64,000 nt of DNA from Acidobacteriota bacterium. GTDB taxonomy: Bacteria > Acidobacteriota > Blastocatellia > Chloracidobacteriales > JADJPF01. Each line of letters begins with the position of its first letter. Positions within the stretch are counted from its first letter, which is position 1. Positions 18,198 to 28,487 of this stretch are shown piece after piece. The stretch spans positions 62,001 to 126,000 of the forward strand of contig JACQZQ010000053.1 in NCBI GenBank assembly GCA_016213785.1, written 5' to 3'. Made by a program: the position numbers and the translations under genes. The notes under the pieces were generated by a model. The model ran no database searches, was not told where the DNA came from, and saw nothing but the letters and a program-made list of their open reading frames with translations.

Positions 18198-18698
18198 ATG
18201 AAAAAAATAGTTTTATTTTTGTCTTTAGCACTAGTAGTGTTTTTTATAGCATGTGAAGGCAATCAACCTAAACCAGTTAATGAAAATGATAAAAGCTTTG
18301 ATTCTGGTCAAGTAAAACCTGCTACTTCAACCTCTGGAGGAACTTACGGTAGTCAAAGCAGTGGCGAAGTTTCTAGCGCTACTGCTAATGACACTTCAAG
18401 CACAGGGGCTAAAAAAGTGCCAGAGATAGAAAAACCTGCTGAATTAGTTGATTTAGAAAAAGCTTATGAAAAAAACCCTAATGATCAGGAAACAAAGAAA
18501 AAATTAATACAAGCAACCTATGAATTAGGACGTAAAATAGAGTATGATGATAAGCTACCGCCATTTGTTAAATACCCACAAGCTTTAAAATTATTTAGGC
18601 GGACACTAGAATTAGACTCTAACCATAAAGAAGCTTTGGCAGAAAAAGAACAAATAGAAAATATTTACCGTTCTATGGGTAGGCCAATTCCACAGTAA
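18198..18698 (+). CDS. Small lipoprotein with TPR-like C-terminus
   Basis: The 166-residue protein starts with a lipoprotein signal peptide (MKKIVLFLSLALVVFFIAC) whose lipobox FIAC places the acylated cysteine at residue 19. A Ser/Thr/Gly-rich linker follows. The C-terminal half (about residues 75-160) has helices resembling one and a half TPRs (LVDLEKAYEKNPNDQETKKK, ALKLFRRTLELDSNHKEALA). I start at 18198 because GGAG lies 9 nt upstream; the ATG 15 nt earlier lacks one. It is predicted to be anchored in the inner or outer membrane. It precedes the hybrid kinase by 47 nt. The function is unknown. Confidence 0.82.
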   Translation: MKKIVLFLSLALVVFFIACEGNQPKPVNENDKSFDSGQVKPATSTSGGTYGSQSSGEVSSATANDTSSTGAKKVPEIEKPAELVDLEKAYEKNPNDQETKKKLIQATYELGRKIEYDDKLPPFVKYPQALKLFRRTLELDSNHKEALAEKEQIENIYRSMGRPIPQ

Positions 18699-18745
18699 AA
18701 CAAATTACCTAAGAGAATTAAAAAGATCTTTAGCATACTGCTACT

Positions 18746-21700
18746 ATGACATCATTGAATAAAACCGAAGATTTTGTACGTAGTTTATTACCGGCTGGGC
18801 AAGGTAGTTTACCTAGCCCACCTAAGGTTTTTTCTGAAGCTGTAAATCTACTTAGTCGTGAGTTTTCAGTATCTCGTGCAGTAATTTTTACCATTCAAAA
18901 AGGTCGTGCAGGTGCTAAAGCAACTTATGAATGTTGTGCTAGTGGAATTAGCTCTATTTTAGGTAAATCCTTTCCTTGGACAGAACTTTATACAGAAGAG
19001 TTACTTAGCACAACATTCCCAATCCCAGTAGATAATATTTCCACAGATGCTAGATTTAAGGACAAAAAAATCATAGAAGAATGGGGAGTCTTTTCCCTAA
19101 TCTCAATGCCTATTCGTTTAGGTGATACTACTATTGGCATTATTTCTATTCAGCAATGCCAAGAAATAAGACCTTGGTCAGCTAATGAAGTGGCCCATTT
19201 TGCTAGTTTAGTTAGTGGGCTTTACTATATTTTAGAGTTAGTGCGCCCTTATGCAGAATTACGAAAACAGTTTGATAGATATTTATTAATCAATGAGTTA
19301 GCCAGACAATTTACTTTAGTAAATAATCTTTCAGACCTATTTCATACTCTGGTAGTAGAAATAAGAAGGATACTTGCTTTTGATTTTGTAAGCCTTAACC
19401 TAATAGATGAAACTACAGGAAGACTTCTTAATACAGAACAAGCAAGGTATAGTAATGGTCGGTTTAGTTTTGGTCATTTCCTTCCTGCTAGTTATTCTAT
19501 ACCTGGTTGGTGTGTTGCTAATTGGCGACCTTTAATTATTCGTAATTTATCTAAAGAAACAGTTTTAAGAGTTCGCAGAGAGTGGTTAGATGCTGGTTTA
19601 ATTGGTTGTGCAGCATTTCCTATAATGTTTGCAGACCAAATACTTGGAGCAATTCTTTTTTTTACACATTCTAAGCTAGGTTTTGATGATACAGAAGTCC
19701 AACTTTTACAACAAGCTGTAGAACAAACAGCCGCCGCAATTCATAGGGTTCGTACTATAGAACAGCTAGTTAAAAATGCTGGTGTTGATACTCAAGTTGC
19801 TAGGCGTGAAGAATTAATTAAACGAGTTAGCAAAGCAATAGGCAGTCAACTTGATTGGGAACTGGTCTTACAACATGCAGTCAATGAGTTAGGACGCTAC
19901 TTAGCTGTTAGTCGTTGTTATATTATTCTTGCCCATAAAGAAGACCAAACAAGTAATATTATTTTTGAATATCGTGCTAAGGAAGTTAATCCTCTAACAG
20001 GCTCAACTTTTCCAGTAAAAAATAACCCTGGTTTAGCCGAAGCACTATCTAGTGGTGAGATAGTAATGTTTGTTGAGGCTCAGAGTGAGGAAATACTTAG
20101 ACCTATAGAAGATTTTCTTAAAACTAATAGTATTCGCTCTACGCTTTATCACTTAGTTGCTACTACTGGAGATAAAAGAGCATTTCTTTGTCTAGATCAA
20201 TGTGAGAGAACTCGCACTTGGACAGAAGATGAGCATAATTTAGTTGTTACAATTTCACAAGAATTAGCTATTGCACTAGAACAAGCAGAACTTATTGCTA
20301 AACTCCAAACACAAGCAGAGCGTGAAGCCTTATTAAATCGGCTGATTGCGGCAATTCGTGCTTCCTTAGAGCCAAAACAGATTTTACAAACTACTGTAGA
20401 AGAACTAGCTAAGACCTTAGCCATAGACCATTGTTTTATTGGGGTTGCTGATTCTAGTAAAGAAAGACTAGTTATTCAAAATGAGTTTTGCATTAGCGGA
20501 ATTGCTTCTTTACTTAATAGGTCTATTGATATAAAGGTTTTTGGTGATGAACTGGATTGGGCGCAAAGCGGTAAGTTTGTTTCTTTTACTTCAAAGGCTC
20601 CTTTATCAAAAATGAAAGAAAATCAAGGTAAAAATATTCTACCTTATGCTGCTTATGTTCCTGTCTATATTGATAAAAACCTAATAGCTGTAATTGGGCT
20701 TAAGCAACAAAATCATCAAAGATACTGGAAAAAAGAAGAAATGAGCTTGTTAAATGCTGTTGCTGATCAAGTAGCAGTAGCAATTAGCCAAGCAACTTTA
20801 CTTGAACAAAGTAGAGCACAGGCTAAAAGAGAATTACTACTTAATGAAATATTTAAGACTCTAGCAGATTCTCTTAACCGTACAGAAATTATAGATAAGC
20901 TAGCTATAAAAATAGGTGAATCTTTAGATGTAGATCGTTGTTTTGTATCTCTTTATTTTGAGCCTATTTATGATACTTCTCACTTACATAAACTAGAACA
21001 TAAAAGCGAATATTTAGCTGATGGTATAGTTTCTATTAAAGAAAACTTAGATTTTTTCCAACCTGAATTATTAAAATGGCTAACAAGAAATAAACAACCC
21101 CTAGTAGTTAATGATGTAGGCACATATCCTTTTAAGCAGGGGAAAGACGAGCTTATTAATTCTTCTGTTAAGTCTTTACTTATAGTCCCTTTTCTTCAAT
21201 CTGGAAAATTAACAGGAATAATGGGACTACATAATTGTAAAACTATTCGCACTTGGCAGGAGGCAGAAATTGAGCTAGTTTCAGCCATTGCAGCACAAGC
21301 CTCAGTAGCAATAAATAACGCCTATCTTTTTAGGCGTATTGCTGATGGACAACAGCATTGGCAACGAACTTTTGATTCAATGACTGATGGAGTAGCACTA
21401 CTTGATAAAGCTGGCCGTGTAATTTGTGCTAATGAAACTCTTCTTAGGTTATGTGATATAGCTAGCCAAGATGTAATTAGTAAACCTGGAGTACAACTTT
21501 TTTCTATTGCTCCTGATAGCTATAGTGGCTTTGAGCCTATTGAAGAGGTTTTACGCTCTAGCATTAGTATGCAGGTAGAAATTCAAGACTTAAAAAAACG
21601 TATTTTAAGACAAAATATTGACCCAATACTTGATCAAAAAGGTAAAGTAACAAATTTAATTTTAGTAGTCCGTGATGTAACAAAAGAAAGACAAGCAGAA

Positions 21701-23416
21701 AAAGAAATGGCACAGCGTAACCGAGAATTATCTACGCTAAATGCTATTTCTGAAGAAATTAGCAAATCTCTAGAGATAGATAAAATTATTGTTAGCGCTT
21801 TTACTAAAACTGTAGAAGTAATGGGTGCTGATACTGGGCTAGTTTTATTACTAGATGAAATGCAAGAACTTTTACGCCCTGTTGCCTATCATGGTCAACA
21901 GCCCGAGGCTATATTAAAAGTACTTACTAATCTTAATACTCAAAGGGGTCTTATTCGCTCAACTGTAGAATTTAAGGAAACTTATGTAATTGAAAACGTT
22001 GATCAAGATGAAATGCCTGACCCTGTTTTTAAGAATTTTGCACATAGTTTAGGGTTAAGAGCTATATTAATCACTACTTTACAATCTAAAAACCGAGGGC
22101 TTGGATTACTTTTAGTAGCATATCGCCAAAAACATAAATTCCAAACAAATGAAATTCAACTAATTAGCGCTATAGGCCGTCAAGTGGGCGTAGCAATGGA
22201 AAATGCCCGCTTAGTTGCAAGCCTTCAAGAAGCCTTACAAGAACTTAGAGAAGCTAATAGATTAAAAGATGAGTTTTTAGCTACTCTATCTCATGAATTG
22301 CGTACTCCTTTAACTTCTATTCGTGGTTGGACAGAGCTTTTACTTGATCGTAATGATATAGATGATGAAATACGTACTAATCTTAAAGCCGTACTTAATA
22401 ATGCTGATTCCTTACAACAGTTAATTAATGATCTATTAGAACTTTCACGTATTGAAAATAGGGTTCTTAAGCTAGAACTTGAACAAACAGATATAAACTT
22501 AGTCGTTATCTCAGCAGTACAAACAGTTAAGCAAGTAGCAGATACTAGAGGAGTAAAAATCGAACAAGATTTAGCACTGGATTTACCAGAAATAAGTGCT
22601 GATAGTAATAGATTGCAACAAGTATTTTGGAATTTGCTTTCTAACTCTATTAAATTTTCTCGCACTAATGGTTATGTACGTATTAGTACTAGATACGATG
22701 ATAATTGGATTGAGGTAAAAGTAGAAGATAATGGTATAGGTATTGAACCTAGCTTTTTACCCTTAGTTTTTGAGCGGTTTCGTCAAGGAGATAGTTCTTC
22801 TACTCGCCGTTATGGTGGTTTAGGAATAGGGCTTTCGCTAGTAAAATCTTTAGCTGAGGTTCATGGTGGGGAAGTTAGAGCAGAAAGCCCAGGCAAGGAT
22901 CAAGGTAGTACTTTTATAGTAAAACTGCCTATACCTCAACAAGATATTGTATCAATAAGAAACCTAAAAGATAAACAGTTAGATGAGATTATAGCCCAAG
23001 GTGATAGACCTAAATCGCTTATAGTTGAAGACTTAGAAGATAGTTTAAGAGTATTAGTTTCAATTATGGAACGTCAAGGCTATGAAGTTTTAACGGCTAG
23101 AAGCACTGAAGCAGGGCTACGTATGGCTGAAAGACATTTGCCCAAAGTAATTTTAATGGATGTAAATATGCCTGGTCGTAATCCTTATGATATATTGGTT
23201 GATTTACGTTCCCGCTCTGAGCTAGTTTCTATCCCAGTAATTGCTATTTCTGGGTTTTTACCAGAAAATGAAAAACAAAAAGTTCTTTCAATAGGTTTTG
23301 CAGGACTAATTACAAAACCTTTCCGACGTAGCGAATTAGTTACAATGCTTAATAAACTACTTACTTCATCAAACACTCCGACTATTGAACAAGAAGAACC
23401 TAATTTTAGTGAATGA
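18746..23416 (+). CDS. Multi-GAF hybrid sensor histidine kinase/response regulator
   Basis: The 1556-residue protein has no transmembrane segment. In order it contains about five GAF domains (residues about 10-860), a PAS domain (about 870-985, HWQRTFDSMTDGVALLDKAG), another GAF (about 1000-1160), and a HisKA domain with H-box ATLSHELRTPLTSIRGW (phospho-acceptor H1183). The HATPase domain has NLLSNSIKFSR, DNGIGI and GGLGIGLSLVKSLAEVHGGE. A receiver domain follows, with LIVEDLEDS and phospho-acceptor D1472 in ILMDVNMPG. It should be a cytoplasmic hybrid kinase integrating several small-molecule or redox signals. No output regulator is adjacent. Many repeated GAF modules of similar sequence suggest internal duplication. 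Confidence 0.94.
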   Translation: MTSLNKTEDFVRSLLPAGQGSLPSPPKVFSEAVNLLSREFSVSRAVIFTIQKGRAGAKATYECCASGISSILGKSFPWTELYTEELLSTTFPIPVDNISTDARFKDKKIIEEWGVFSLISMPIRLGDTTIGIISIQQCQEIRPWSANEVAHFASLVSGLYYILELVRPYAELRKQFDRYLLINELARQFTLVNNLSDLFHTLVVEIRRILAFDFVSLNLIDETTGRLLNTEQARYSNGRFSFGHFLPASYSIPGWCVANWRPLIIRNLSKETVLRVRREWLDAGLIGCAAFPIMFADQILGAILFFTHSKLGFDDTEVQLLQQAVEQTAAAIHRVRTIEQLVKNAGVDTQVARREELIKRVSKAIGSQLDWELVLQHAVNELGRYLAVSRCYIILAHKEDQTSNIIFEYRAKEVNPLTGSTFPVKNNPGLAEALSSGEIVMFVEAQSEEILRPIEDFLKTNSIRSTLYHLVATTGDKRAFLCLDQCERTRTWTEDEHNLVVTISQELAIALEQAELIAKLQTQAEREALLNRLIAAIRASLEPKQILQTTVEELAKTLAIDHCFIGVADSSKERLVIQNEFCISGIASLLNRSIDIKVFGDELDWAQSGKFVSFTSKAPLSKMKENQGKNILPYAAYVPVYIDKNLIAVIGLKQQNHQRYWKKEEMSLLNAVADQVAVAISQATLLEQSRAQAKRELLLNEIFKTLADSLNRTEIIDKLAIKIGESLDVDRCFVSLYFEPIYDTSHLHKLEHKSEYLADGIVSIKENLDFFQPELLKWLTRNKQPLVVNDVGTYPFKQGKDELINSSVKSLLIVPFLQSGKLTGIMGLHNCKTIRTWQEAEIELVSAIAAQASVAINNAYLFRRIADGQQHWQRTFDSMTDGVALLDKAGRVICANETLLRLCDIASQDVISKPGVQLFSIAPDSYSGFEPIEEVLRSSISMQVEIQDLKKRILRQNIDPILDQKGKVTNLILVVRDVTKERQAEKEMAQRNRELSTLNAISEEISKSLEIDKIIVSAFTKTVEVMGADTGLVLLLDEMQELLRPVAYHGQQPEAILKVLTNLNTQRGLIRSTVEFKETYVIENVDQDEMPDPVFKNFAHSLGLRAILITTLQSKNRGLGLLLVAYRQKHKFQTNEIQLISAIGRQVGVAMENARLVASLQEALQELREANRLKDEFLATLSHELRTPLTSIRGWTELLLDRNDIDDEIRTNLKAVLNNADSLQQLINDLLELSRIENRVLKLELEQTDINLVVISAVQTVKQVADTRGVKIEQDLALDLPEISADSNRLQQVFWNLLSNSIKFSRTNGYVRISTRYDDNWIEVKVEDNGIGIEPSFLPLVFERFRQGDSSSTRRYGGLGIGLSLVKSLAEVHGGEVRAESPGKDQGSTFIVKLPIPQQDIVSIRNLKDKQLDEIIAQGDRPKSLIVEDLEDSLRVLVSIMERQGYEVLTARSTEAGLRMAERHLPKVILMDVNMPGRNPYDILVDLRSRSELVSIPVIAISGFLPENEKQKVLSIGFAGLITKPFRRSELVTMLNKLLTSSNTPTIEQEEPNFSE

Positions 23417-23478
23417 AGATAAAGACCTTATCAATATTAATAATTGAAAATTTTTACATTGTTAGGAATAAATAGATT

Positions 23479-24330
23479 ATGACTTTTTGGCAAGCCTTAA
23501 TTTTAGGTATTATTCAAGGTTTAACAGAATTCCTTCCTATTAGTAGCACTGCTCATATGACCTTAGTTGGAAGACTTATGGGCGCTATGGATAAACTTAA
23601 CTCTGAACAATGGACAGCTTTTATGGCAGTAATACAACTAGGAACATTACTAGCTGTATTAGTATATTTTGCCCCAGATCTACTAAATATTACTAAAGAA
23701 TTTATTGTTGGTAACTTATCTTATCTTAGAGGTAGAGACATGGTACTAAGCCCTTATGCAAGACTTGGTTGGTATATAATTGTTGGCTCTATTCCAATAG
23801 TTGCTTGTGGGCTACTCTTTAAGAAAATTATCTCAGGAGATTCAACAAAAAATTTATATGTAATTTCTATTAGTCTAATTATTTGGGCAATTTTTCTATC
23901 TCTTGCAGAAATTCATGGAAGGCGTATAAGAACTATAGAGCAATTAACCATATTTGATGCTATTTTTGTAGGCATTGCCCAAGCATTTGCATTAATCCCA
24001 GGTTCATCTCGTTCAGGAACAACTATTACAGCAGGTCTATTTGTAGGGCTAACTCGTGAGTCTGCGGCAAAATTTTCTTTTTTATTAAGTATTCCTTCTA
24101 TATTTGGTGCAGGTGTGTATGAACTTTATAAATATCGACATGAAATTATAGGACAACTAAACTTTCCTGTAATTGTTGCAACTATTGTAGCTGCTATTGT
24201 TGGCTATATTTCTATAGAGCTATTAATTCGTTATTTACAAACAAATACAACCTATGTTTTTGTAGGCTATAGAATTATTTTAGGTGTAATAATTCTAGCC
24301 TTAGTTTTAACAAAAATTGTTAATGCTTAA
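23479..24330 (+). CDS. uppP: Undecaprenyl-diphosphatase
   Basis: UppP (BacA) dephosphorylates undecaprenyl diphosphate to recycle the lipid carrier for peptidoglycan and other envelope polymers; over-expression gives bacitracin resistance in relatives. The 283-residue integral membrane protein shows both family motifs: QGLTEFLPISSTAHM near the N-terminus (E and the SS pair are catalytic) and IPGSSRSGTTITAGL (about residues 173-187, with the essential Arg). About eight hydrophobic segments are visible. It is followed at once by a bidirectional hairpin shared with tyrS. Confidence 0.97.
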   Translation: MTFWQALILGIIQGLTEFLPISSTAHMTLVGRLMGAMDKLNSEQWTAFMAVIQLGTLLAVLVYFAPDLLNITKEFIVGNLSYLRGRDMVLSPYARLGWYIIVGSIPIVACGLLFKKIISGDSTKNLYVISISLIIWAIFLSLAEIHGRRIRTIEQLTIFDAIFVGIAQAFALIPGSSRSGTTITAGLFVGLTRESAAKFSFLLSIPSIFGAGVYELYKYRHEIIGQLNFPVIVATIVAAIVGYISIELLIRYLQTNTTYVFVGYRIILGVIILALVLTKIVNA

Positions 24331-24360
24331 AAAGCCTAAGAATAGCTCCTTAGGCTTTAT
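24331..24360. terminator. Bidirectional terminator between uppP and tyrS
   Basis: AAAGCCTAAG at 24331-24340 pairs with CTTAGGCTTT at 24349-24358 (10 bp, 8-nt loop). An A-run precedes the stem and TTTATTTTG follows it, so it can work in both directions between the convergent genes. Confidence 0.85.
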
Positions 24361-24370
24361 TTTGATTAGG

Positions 24371-25654
24371 CTATTTAACTTTAATTAAGTAGTAATTTTT
24401 TTTGCCTTTTCTTACAACTAAGTATTTACCATAGATTAAGCGATTTTCTGATAAACGCTCTTTTACATCACTAACTTTAATATTATTTAAGTAGATCCCT
24501 CCACCTTGAAGGCTTTGACGGGCAGTGTTTTTTGAAGATTCTATTTTAGCTTCCACTAGTGTATCTACTAGTGGGCGACCTTCTATAAACCATTCTTTAG
24601 AAAGTTCATAAGACGGGGCTTCTTCAAAAACTTCTAATAAAGTTCGTTCATCTAAATTAGTCAAGTCTCCGCCAAATAAAGCTTGTGAAGCAGCTTCAGA
24701 ACGTTCAAGTTCGGTTTTGCCATGTACTATTTCTGTTAAGCTACGTGCTAGAGCACGTTGAGCGTCGCGTTTTTCTGGGGCTACTGCTAGTTTTGATTCT
24801 AGGTCATTAATTTCTGCTTCTGAGAGAAAAGTAAAATAGCGTAAAAACTTTACTGCATCACGATCATCAACTTGAATAAAAAACTGATAGAACTTATAAG
24901 GGCTTGTACGAGCAGGATCTAGCCAACATTTTGTTCCACTTGCGGTTTTACCAAATTTTTGACCATCAGCATTAGTAATTAAGGGAAAAGTTAATCCATA
25001 AGCCTCTTTGCTTTCAATACGCCTTATTAGCTCCATTCCAGCTAAAATATTACCCCATTGGTCACTTCCTCCGATTTGGAGACGACAGCCATAAGTCTTA
25101 AATAAATGTAGAAAGTCATAGCCTTGAAGAAGCATATAGGAAAATTCTGTGTAGGAAATTCCTTGTTCCATCCGGCTTTTTACTGAATCTTTAGACATCA
25201 TTTCATTGATAGTAAAGTGTTTACCAATATCTCTTAAAAAATCTAGCAAGTTAAAACCGTCTAGCCAGCTAGCATTATCTACAAGTACGGCTGAGATTTC
25301 GCCTGCATTAAAGTCAACAAAATGTTCAAGTTGCTTGCGAATAGCTCTAACATTAGCAGCTAGTTCTTCACGTGAAAGTAAGTTACGCTCTTGGCTTTTA
25401 CCACTAGGGTCGCCTACTAGTCCTGTTGCTCCGCCTGCTAGCGCAATAGGCCGATGTCCAGCACGTTGCATCCTAGCTAAACCTAAAAGTGGAACCAAAT
25501 TACCAACATGTAAAGAATCACTCGTAGGGTCAAACCCACAATAACAACTAAATTGCTCTTTATACATCATTCTACCTAGTTCACGTTCTGTTGACTGATA
25601 AATAAGTCCGCGCCAAGTAAGTTCTTGCCAAATATCTTGTTTAATTGTTGTCAT
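24371..25654 (-). CDS. tyrS: Tyrosyl-tRNA synthetase
   Basis: The 427-residue class I synthetase charges tRNA-Tyr. The HIGH-type motif is LHVGN (H49), in the segment CGFDPTSDSLHVGNLVPLL. The KMSKS-type motif is KFGKT (residues 233-237), the form usual in bacterial TyrS. The tyrosine-site segment SYMLLQGYDF and the QIGGSDQWGN motif are intact. A C-terminal S4-like RNA-binding domain (about 360-425, GGIYLNNIKVSDVKERL) is present. An AGGAGG sequence lies about 11 nt before the ATG. It is the only aminoacyl-tRNA synthetase in the window. Confidence 0.97.
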   Translation of the reverse strand: MTTIKQDIWQELTWRGLIYQSTERELGRMMYKEQFSCYCGFDPTSDSLHVGNLVPLLGLARMQRAGHRPIALAGGATGLVGDPSGKSQERNLLSREELAANVRAIRKQLEHFVDFNAGEISAVLVDNASWLDGFNLLDFLRDIGKHFTINEMMSKDSVKSRMEQGISYTEFSYMLLQGYDFLHLFKTYGCRLQIGGSDQWGNILAGMELIRRIESKEAYGLTFPLITNADGQKFGKTASGTKCWLDPARTSPYKFYQFFIQVDDRDAVKFLRYFTFLSEAEINDLESKLAVAPEKRDAQRALARSLTEIVHGKTELERSEAASQALFGGDLTNLDERTLLEVFEEAPSYELSKEWFIEGRPLVDTLVEAKIESSKNTARQSLQGGGIYLNNIKVSDVKERLSENRLIYGKYLVVRKGKKNYYLIKVK

Positions 25655-25911
25655 TAAAAAGTTTGCCTCCTAAAATTTATCATCTCAAGAAAAAATGCGA
25701 ATAAAGACTACACCATATCGTTTATATATCACACTATCTAGGCTGAAAACCACTCTGAGTTGTATTTTTACAAAATAACCATAGTAAGCTTAACTTTAAT
25801 TATTAAATCATTAAAAGGGAGAAAACCTTTTATTTCTCTAAAGTCTTGATTTGGCATATAACGTGCAAAAGACCCCAGCAACCAACCCAAACAAAATCTG
25901 AGGAGTAAAAT

Positions 25912-26352
25912 ATGAAATCAATAGCTAAATATTCAAGCATCAGTTTACTTGTTTTAATTTCCTTACTTGTTTTATCAAACAATAGTTTTGCTCAAACCCG
26001 TCAACGTAAAGTTAAAAACCTCCAACCAGTTTATAGCTCTAGTTATCAAGATAGAGATCGTGACTATCGTGACTATGATGATAGAGATAGAGATCGTGAT
26101 AGAGATCGTGATGATGATAGAGATTATCGTTACTCACAAGATGAGCGTTATCAAAGAAATAGAGATTATAGAGATGATGATTACAATCGAGAATACCCAG
26201 AAAAACGCCCTAGTAGAACTAAGCACTTAGCCATAGGTGCTGCTGCTGGTGCTGTTGGTGGTGCAATAATCGGCGGCAAAAAAGGTGCGCTAATTGGTGC
26301 GGGCGCTGGTGCAGGCTTAGGTTATATAATTTATAAAAAGAAAGATAAATAA
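25912..26352 (+). CDS. Secreted Asp/Arg-rich protein with glycine-zipper domain
   Basis: The 146-residue protein has a signal peptide (SISLLVLISLLVLSNNSFAQ). The middle (about residues 45-95) is almost only Asp, Arg and Tyr, coded by repeated GATAGAGATCGTGAT words. The C-terminal domain (about 103-142) is a glycine zipper (AIGAAAGAVGGAIIGGKKGA, then GAGAGAGLGY) and ends in lysines. Glycine-zipper proteins associate with membranes, often the outer membrane, and are common stress or envelope proteins. A GAGGAG ribosome site lies just before the ATG. The low-complexity middle may vary between strains by slippage. Confidence 0.8.
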   Translation: MKSIAKYSSISLLVLISLLVLSNNSFAQTRQRKVKNLQPVYSSSYQDRDRDYRDYDDRDRDRDRDRDDDRDYRYSQDERYQRNRDYRDDDYNREYPEKRPSRTKHLAIGAAAGAVGGAIIGGKKGALIGAGAGAGLGYIIYKKKDK

Positions 26353-26436
26353 CTTAAAAAGTAAATAGAAATAAATTTATACAGATTCATAGTTTGGGCT
26401 AAGTAAAGATTTTCTGTAAGAATCCTAAGAACATAA

Positions 26437-26480
26437 ATGCCAGAAGTTAATATTTTTTAACTTCTGGCATATTTTTTTGG
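26437..26480. terminator. Rho-independent terminator between convergent genes
   Basis: ATGCCAGAAGTTAA at 26437-26450 pairs perfectly with 26457-26470 (14 bp, 6-nt loop), followed by ATTTTTTT. It ends the glycine-zipper gene and may also stop htpG transcripts from the other side. Confidence 0.9.
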
Positions 26481-26497
26481 AGTGTTTCCAAATCTTT

Positions 26498-28444
26498 TTA
26501 GAAGTTTTTTACCATTAAACTAACTACTAGCTGGTTAAATCTAGCAGGGTTCGGTAATTCAGAGCCTTCTGCAAGTAAAGCATAACCTAATAGTAGCTCT
26601 GCGTAATCAGAAAGCATTAAATCTTCTTTATTTTTCTCATAACGCTCTTGCATTCTAAGAAAAATAGAATGTTTAGGGTTAAGTTCCATAATACGTTTTT
26701 GCTTAGGTGTATTTCCAGCTTGCCGCAATAACCTTTCTAGTTGTGGGCTATAATCATGCTCAGCACCAACTAAGCAAACAGGAGAAGAAGTTAATCGGTT
26801 AGAAAGTCTAACCTCTTTAATATCTTCACTTAGTCTCTTTTGAATAAATTCTAGTAAAGAAGCACTTTCTTTTTGTTTTTCCTCTAATTCTTGCTTAGCT
26901 TTCTGTCTTTCTTCTTCACTTCCTAACTCTACAGTGCCTTTACCAATGGACTTTAAGGATTTCCCTTCAAATTCATGTAAAGAATCAACTACTAATTCAT
27001 CTACAGGTTCGACTAAGTATAGTACCTCATAGCCTTTTTCCTTAAAAGCTTCAAGGTGGGGAGAGTTTTCTACTACTGTGCGAGATTCGCCTGTTAGATA
27101 AAAAAGTTCTTTTTGCTCAGGCTTCATTCTCTCAATATAATCTTTTAATGAAGTAAGTTTTTCTGGATCATTTGAAGATTGGAATAAGACTAGAGACACT
27201 ACTCTATCTTTATTTTCAAAGTCGCTACTAACACCTTCTTTGATTGCTGCACCAAAAGATTTCCAAATTTGTAGATATTTTTCTGGGTCTTTTTCTTGAA
27301 TTTCTTTAAGAGTATCTAGAACTTTTTTAGCTAACCATTTACGAATTTGGGTAATATGGCGATCTTGTTGTAGCATTTGACGAGAAATATTTAGAGGTAA
27401 ATCAGCAGAATCTACAATCCCTTTAACAAAGCGTAAATAGCGAGGAATTAACTCCTCACATTTTTCCATAATCATTATACGCTTAGCATAAAGTCTTAGT
27501 CCCCATTCTGAGCCATGATAATAAAGGTCAAAAGGTGCTTTTGAAGGGATAAAAAGAAGGGCTTGATACTCAATTCGACCTTCTGCCCTTAAAGAAATGG
27601 TTTTAAGTGGGTCAGTCCAATCATGAGAAATATGTTTATAAAATTCAAAATATTCGCTTTCTGTAACCTCTGATTGTGAGCGAGTCCAAATAGGTTTCAT
27701 TGAATTAAGGGTTTTATCCTCAATTACTGTAATGGATTTACCATCCTTTTTGGGCTTGCCTTCTTCATCTAGTTCAGGTTCTTGTTTTTCTTCTTTAGAA
27801 ATAATTGGATAGCTAACAAAATCTGAATGACGTTTTACAATATTAGAAAGCGTCCAAGAGTCTGTATAATCCTCAATTCCACTATCAGGATCAGATGCTT
27901 TAAGATGAAGTGTGATAGTGGTTCCTCGTTTACTACGCTCAGTAGTATCTATAGTGTATTGCCCATCGCCAACAGATTCCCAATAAGTAGCGTCTTTTTC
28001 TCCTGCTTTACGGGTAACTAGACTAACCTTATCAGCCACCATAAAAGCAGAATAAAAACCTACTCCAAACTGACCTATTAACTCAATTAATCCTTTATCT
28101 GAGGTGGCATCTTTTAGTTTTTCTCTAAATTCTTTAGTACCAGATTTAGCAATAGTACCAATGTTAGCAATAACTTCATCTCGGCTCATACCTATACCAT
28201 TATCAGAAATAGTAAGAGTACGAGCATCTTTATCAGTCTCAAGACGAATTTCAAATTTATCATCATTTTCTAACAAATCTGTTTTTGTTAGGGCTTCAAA
28301 ACGTAATTTATCTATGGCATCTGAAGCATTAGAAATCAACTCTCGCAGAAAGATTTCCTTATTTGTATATAGTGAGTTGATAACCAAATCAAGAAGTTGT
28401 TTAGTCTCTGCTTGAAATTGAAATGTTTCTGCACCAACAACCAT
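26498..28444 (-). CDS. htpG: Molecular chaperone HtpG (Hsp90)
   Basis: The 648-residue protein is a bacterial Hsp90, an ATP-driven cytosolic chaperone dimer. The GHKL ATPase domain shows FLRELISNASDAIDKLR, DNGIGMSRDEVIANIGTIAK and GQFGVGFYSAFMVADKV. The middle domain has IMIMEKCEELIPRYLRFVKG and DSADLPLNISRQMLQQ. The C-terminal dimerisation domain is complete. A charged insert (KEEKQEPELDEEGKPKKDGK, about residues 220-240) lies in a normal variable region. The gene has a strong ribosome site (AGGAGGTATTT before ATG). No CIRCE element is visible upstream, but two perfect palindromes are. Confidence 0.97.
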   Translation of the reverse strand: MVVGAETFQFQAETKQLLDLVINSLYTNKEIFLRELISNASDAIDKLRFEALTKTDLLENDDKFEIRLETDKDARTLTISDNGIGMSRDEVIANIGTIAKSGTKEFREKLKDATSDKGLIELIGQFGVGFYSAFMVADKVSLVTRKAGEKDATYWESVGDGQYTIDTTERSKRGTTITLHLKASDPDSGIEDYTDSWTLSNIVKRHSDFVSYPIISKEEKQEPELDEEGKPKKDGKSITVIEDKTLNSMKPIWTRSQSEVTESEYFEFYKHISHDWTDPLKTISLRAEGRIEYQALLFIPSKAPFDLYYHGSEWGLRLYAKRIMIMEKCEELIPRYLRFVKGIVDSADLPLNISRQMLQQDRHITQIRKWLAKKVLDTLKEIQEKDPEKYLQIWKSFGAAIKEGVSSDFENKDRVVSLVLFQSSNDPEKLTSLKDYIERMKPEQKELFYLTGESRTVVENSPHLEAFKEKGYEVLYLVEPVDELVVDSLHEFEGKSLKSIGKGTVELGSEEERQKAKQELEEKQKESASLLEFIQKRLSEDIKEVRLSNRLTSSPVCLVGAEHDYSPQLERLLRQAGNTPKQKRIMELNPKHSIFLRMQERYEKNKEDLMLSDYAELLLGYALLAEGSELPNPARFNQLVVSLMVKNF

Positions 28445-28487
28445 AAATACCTCCTAAAATTTTATCTTTGATTTGAAATAAATTAAG

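Noticed and set aside
25967-26230. Alternative frame across the Asp/Arg-rich gene
   Set aside because: It is a shadow created by the GATAGAGATCGTGAT repeats; the frame with signal peptide and glycine zipper has the ribosome site.
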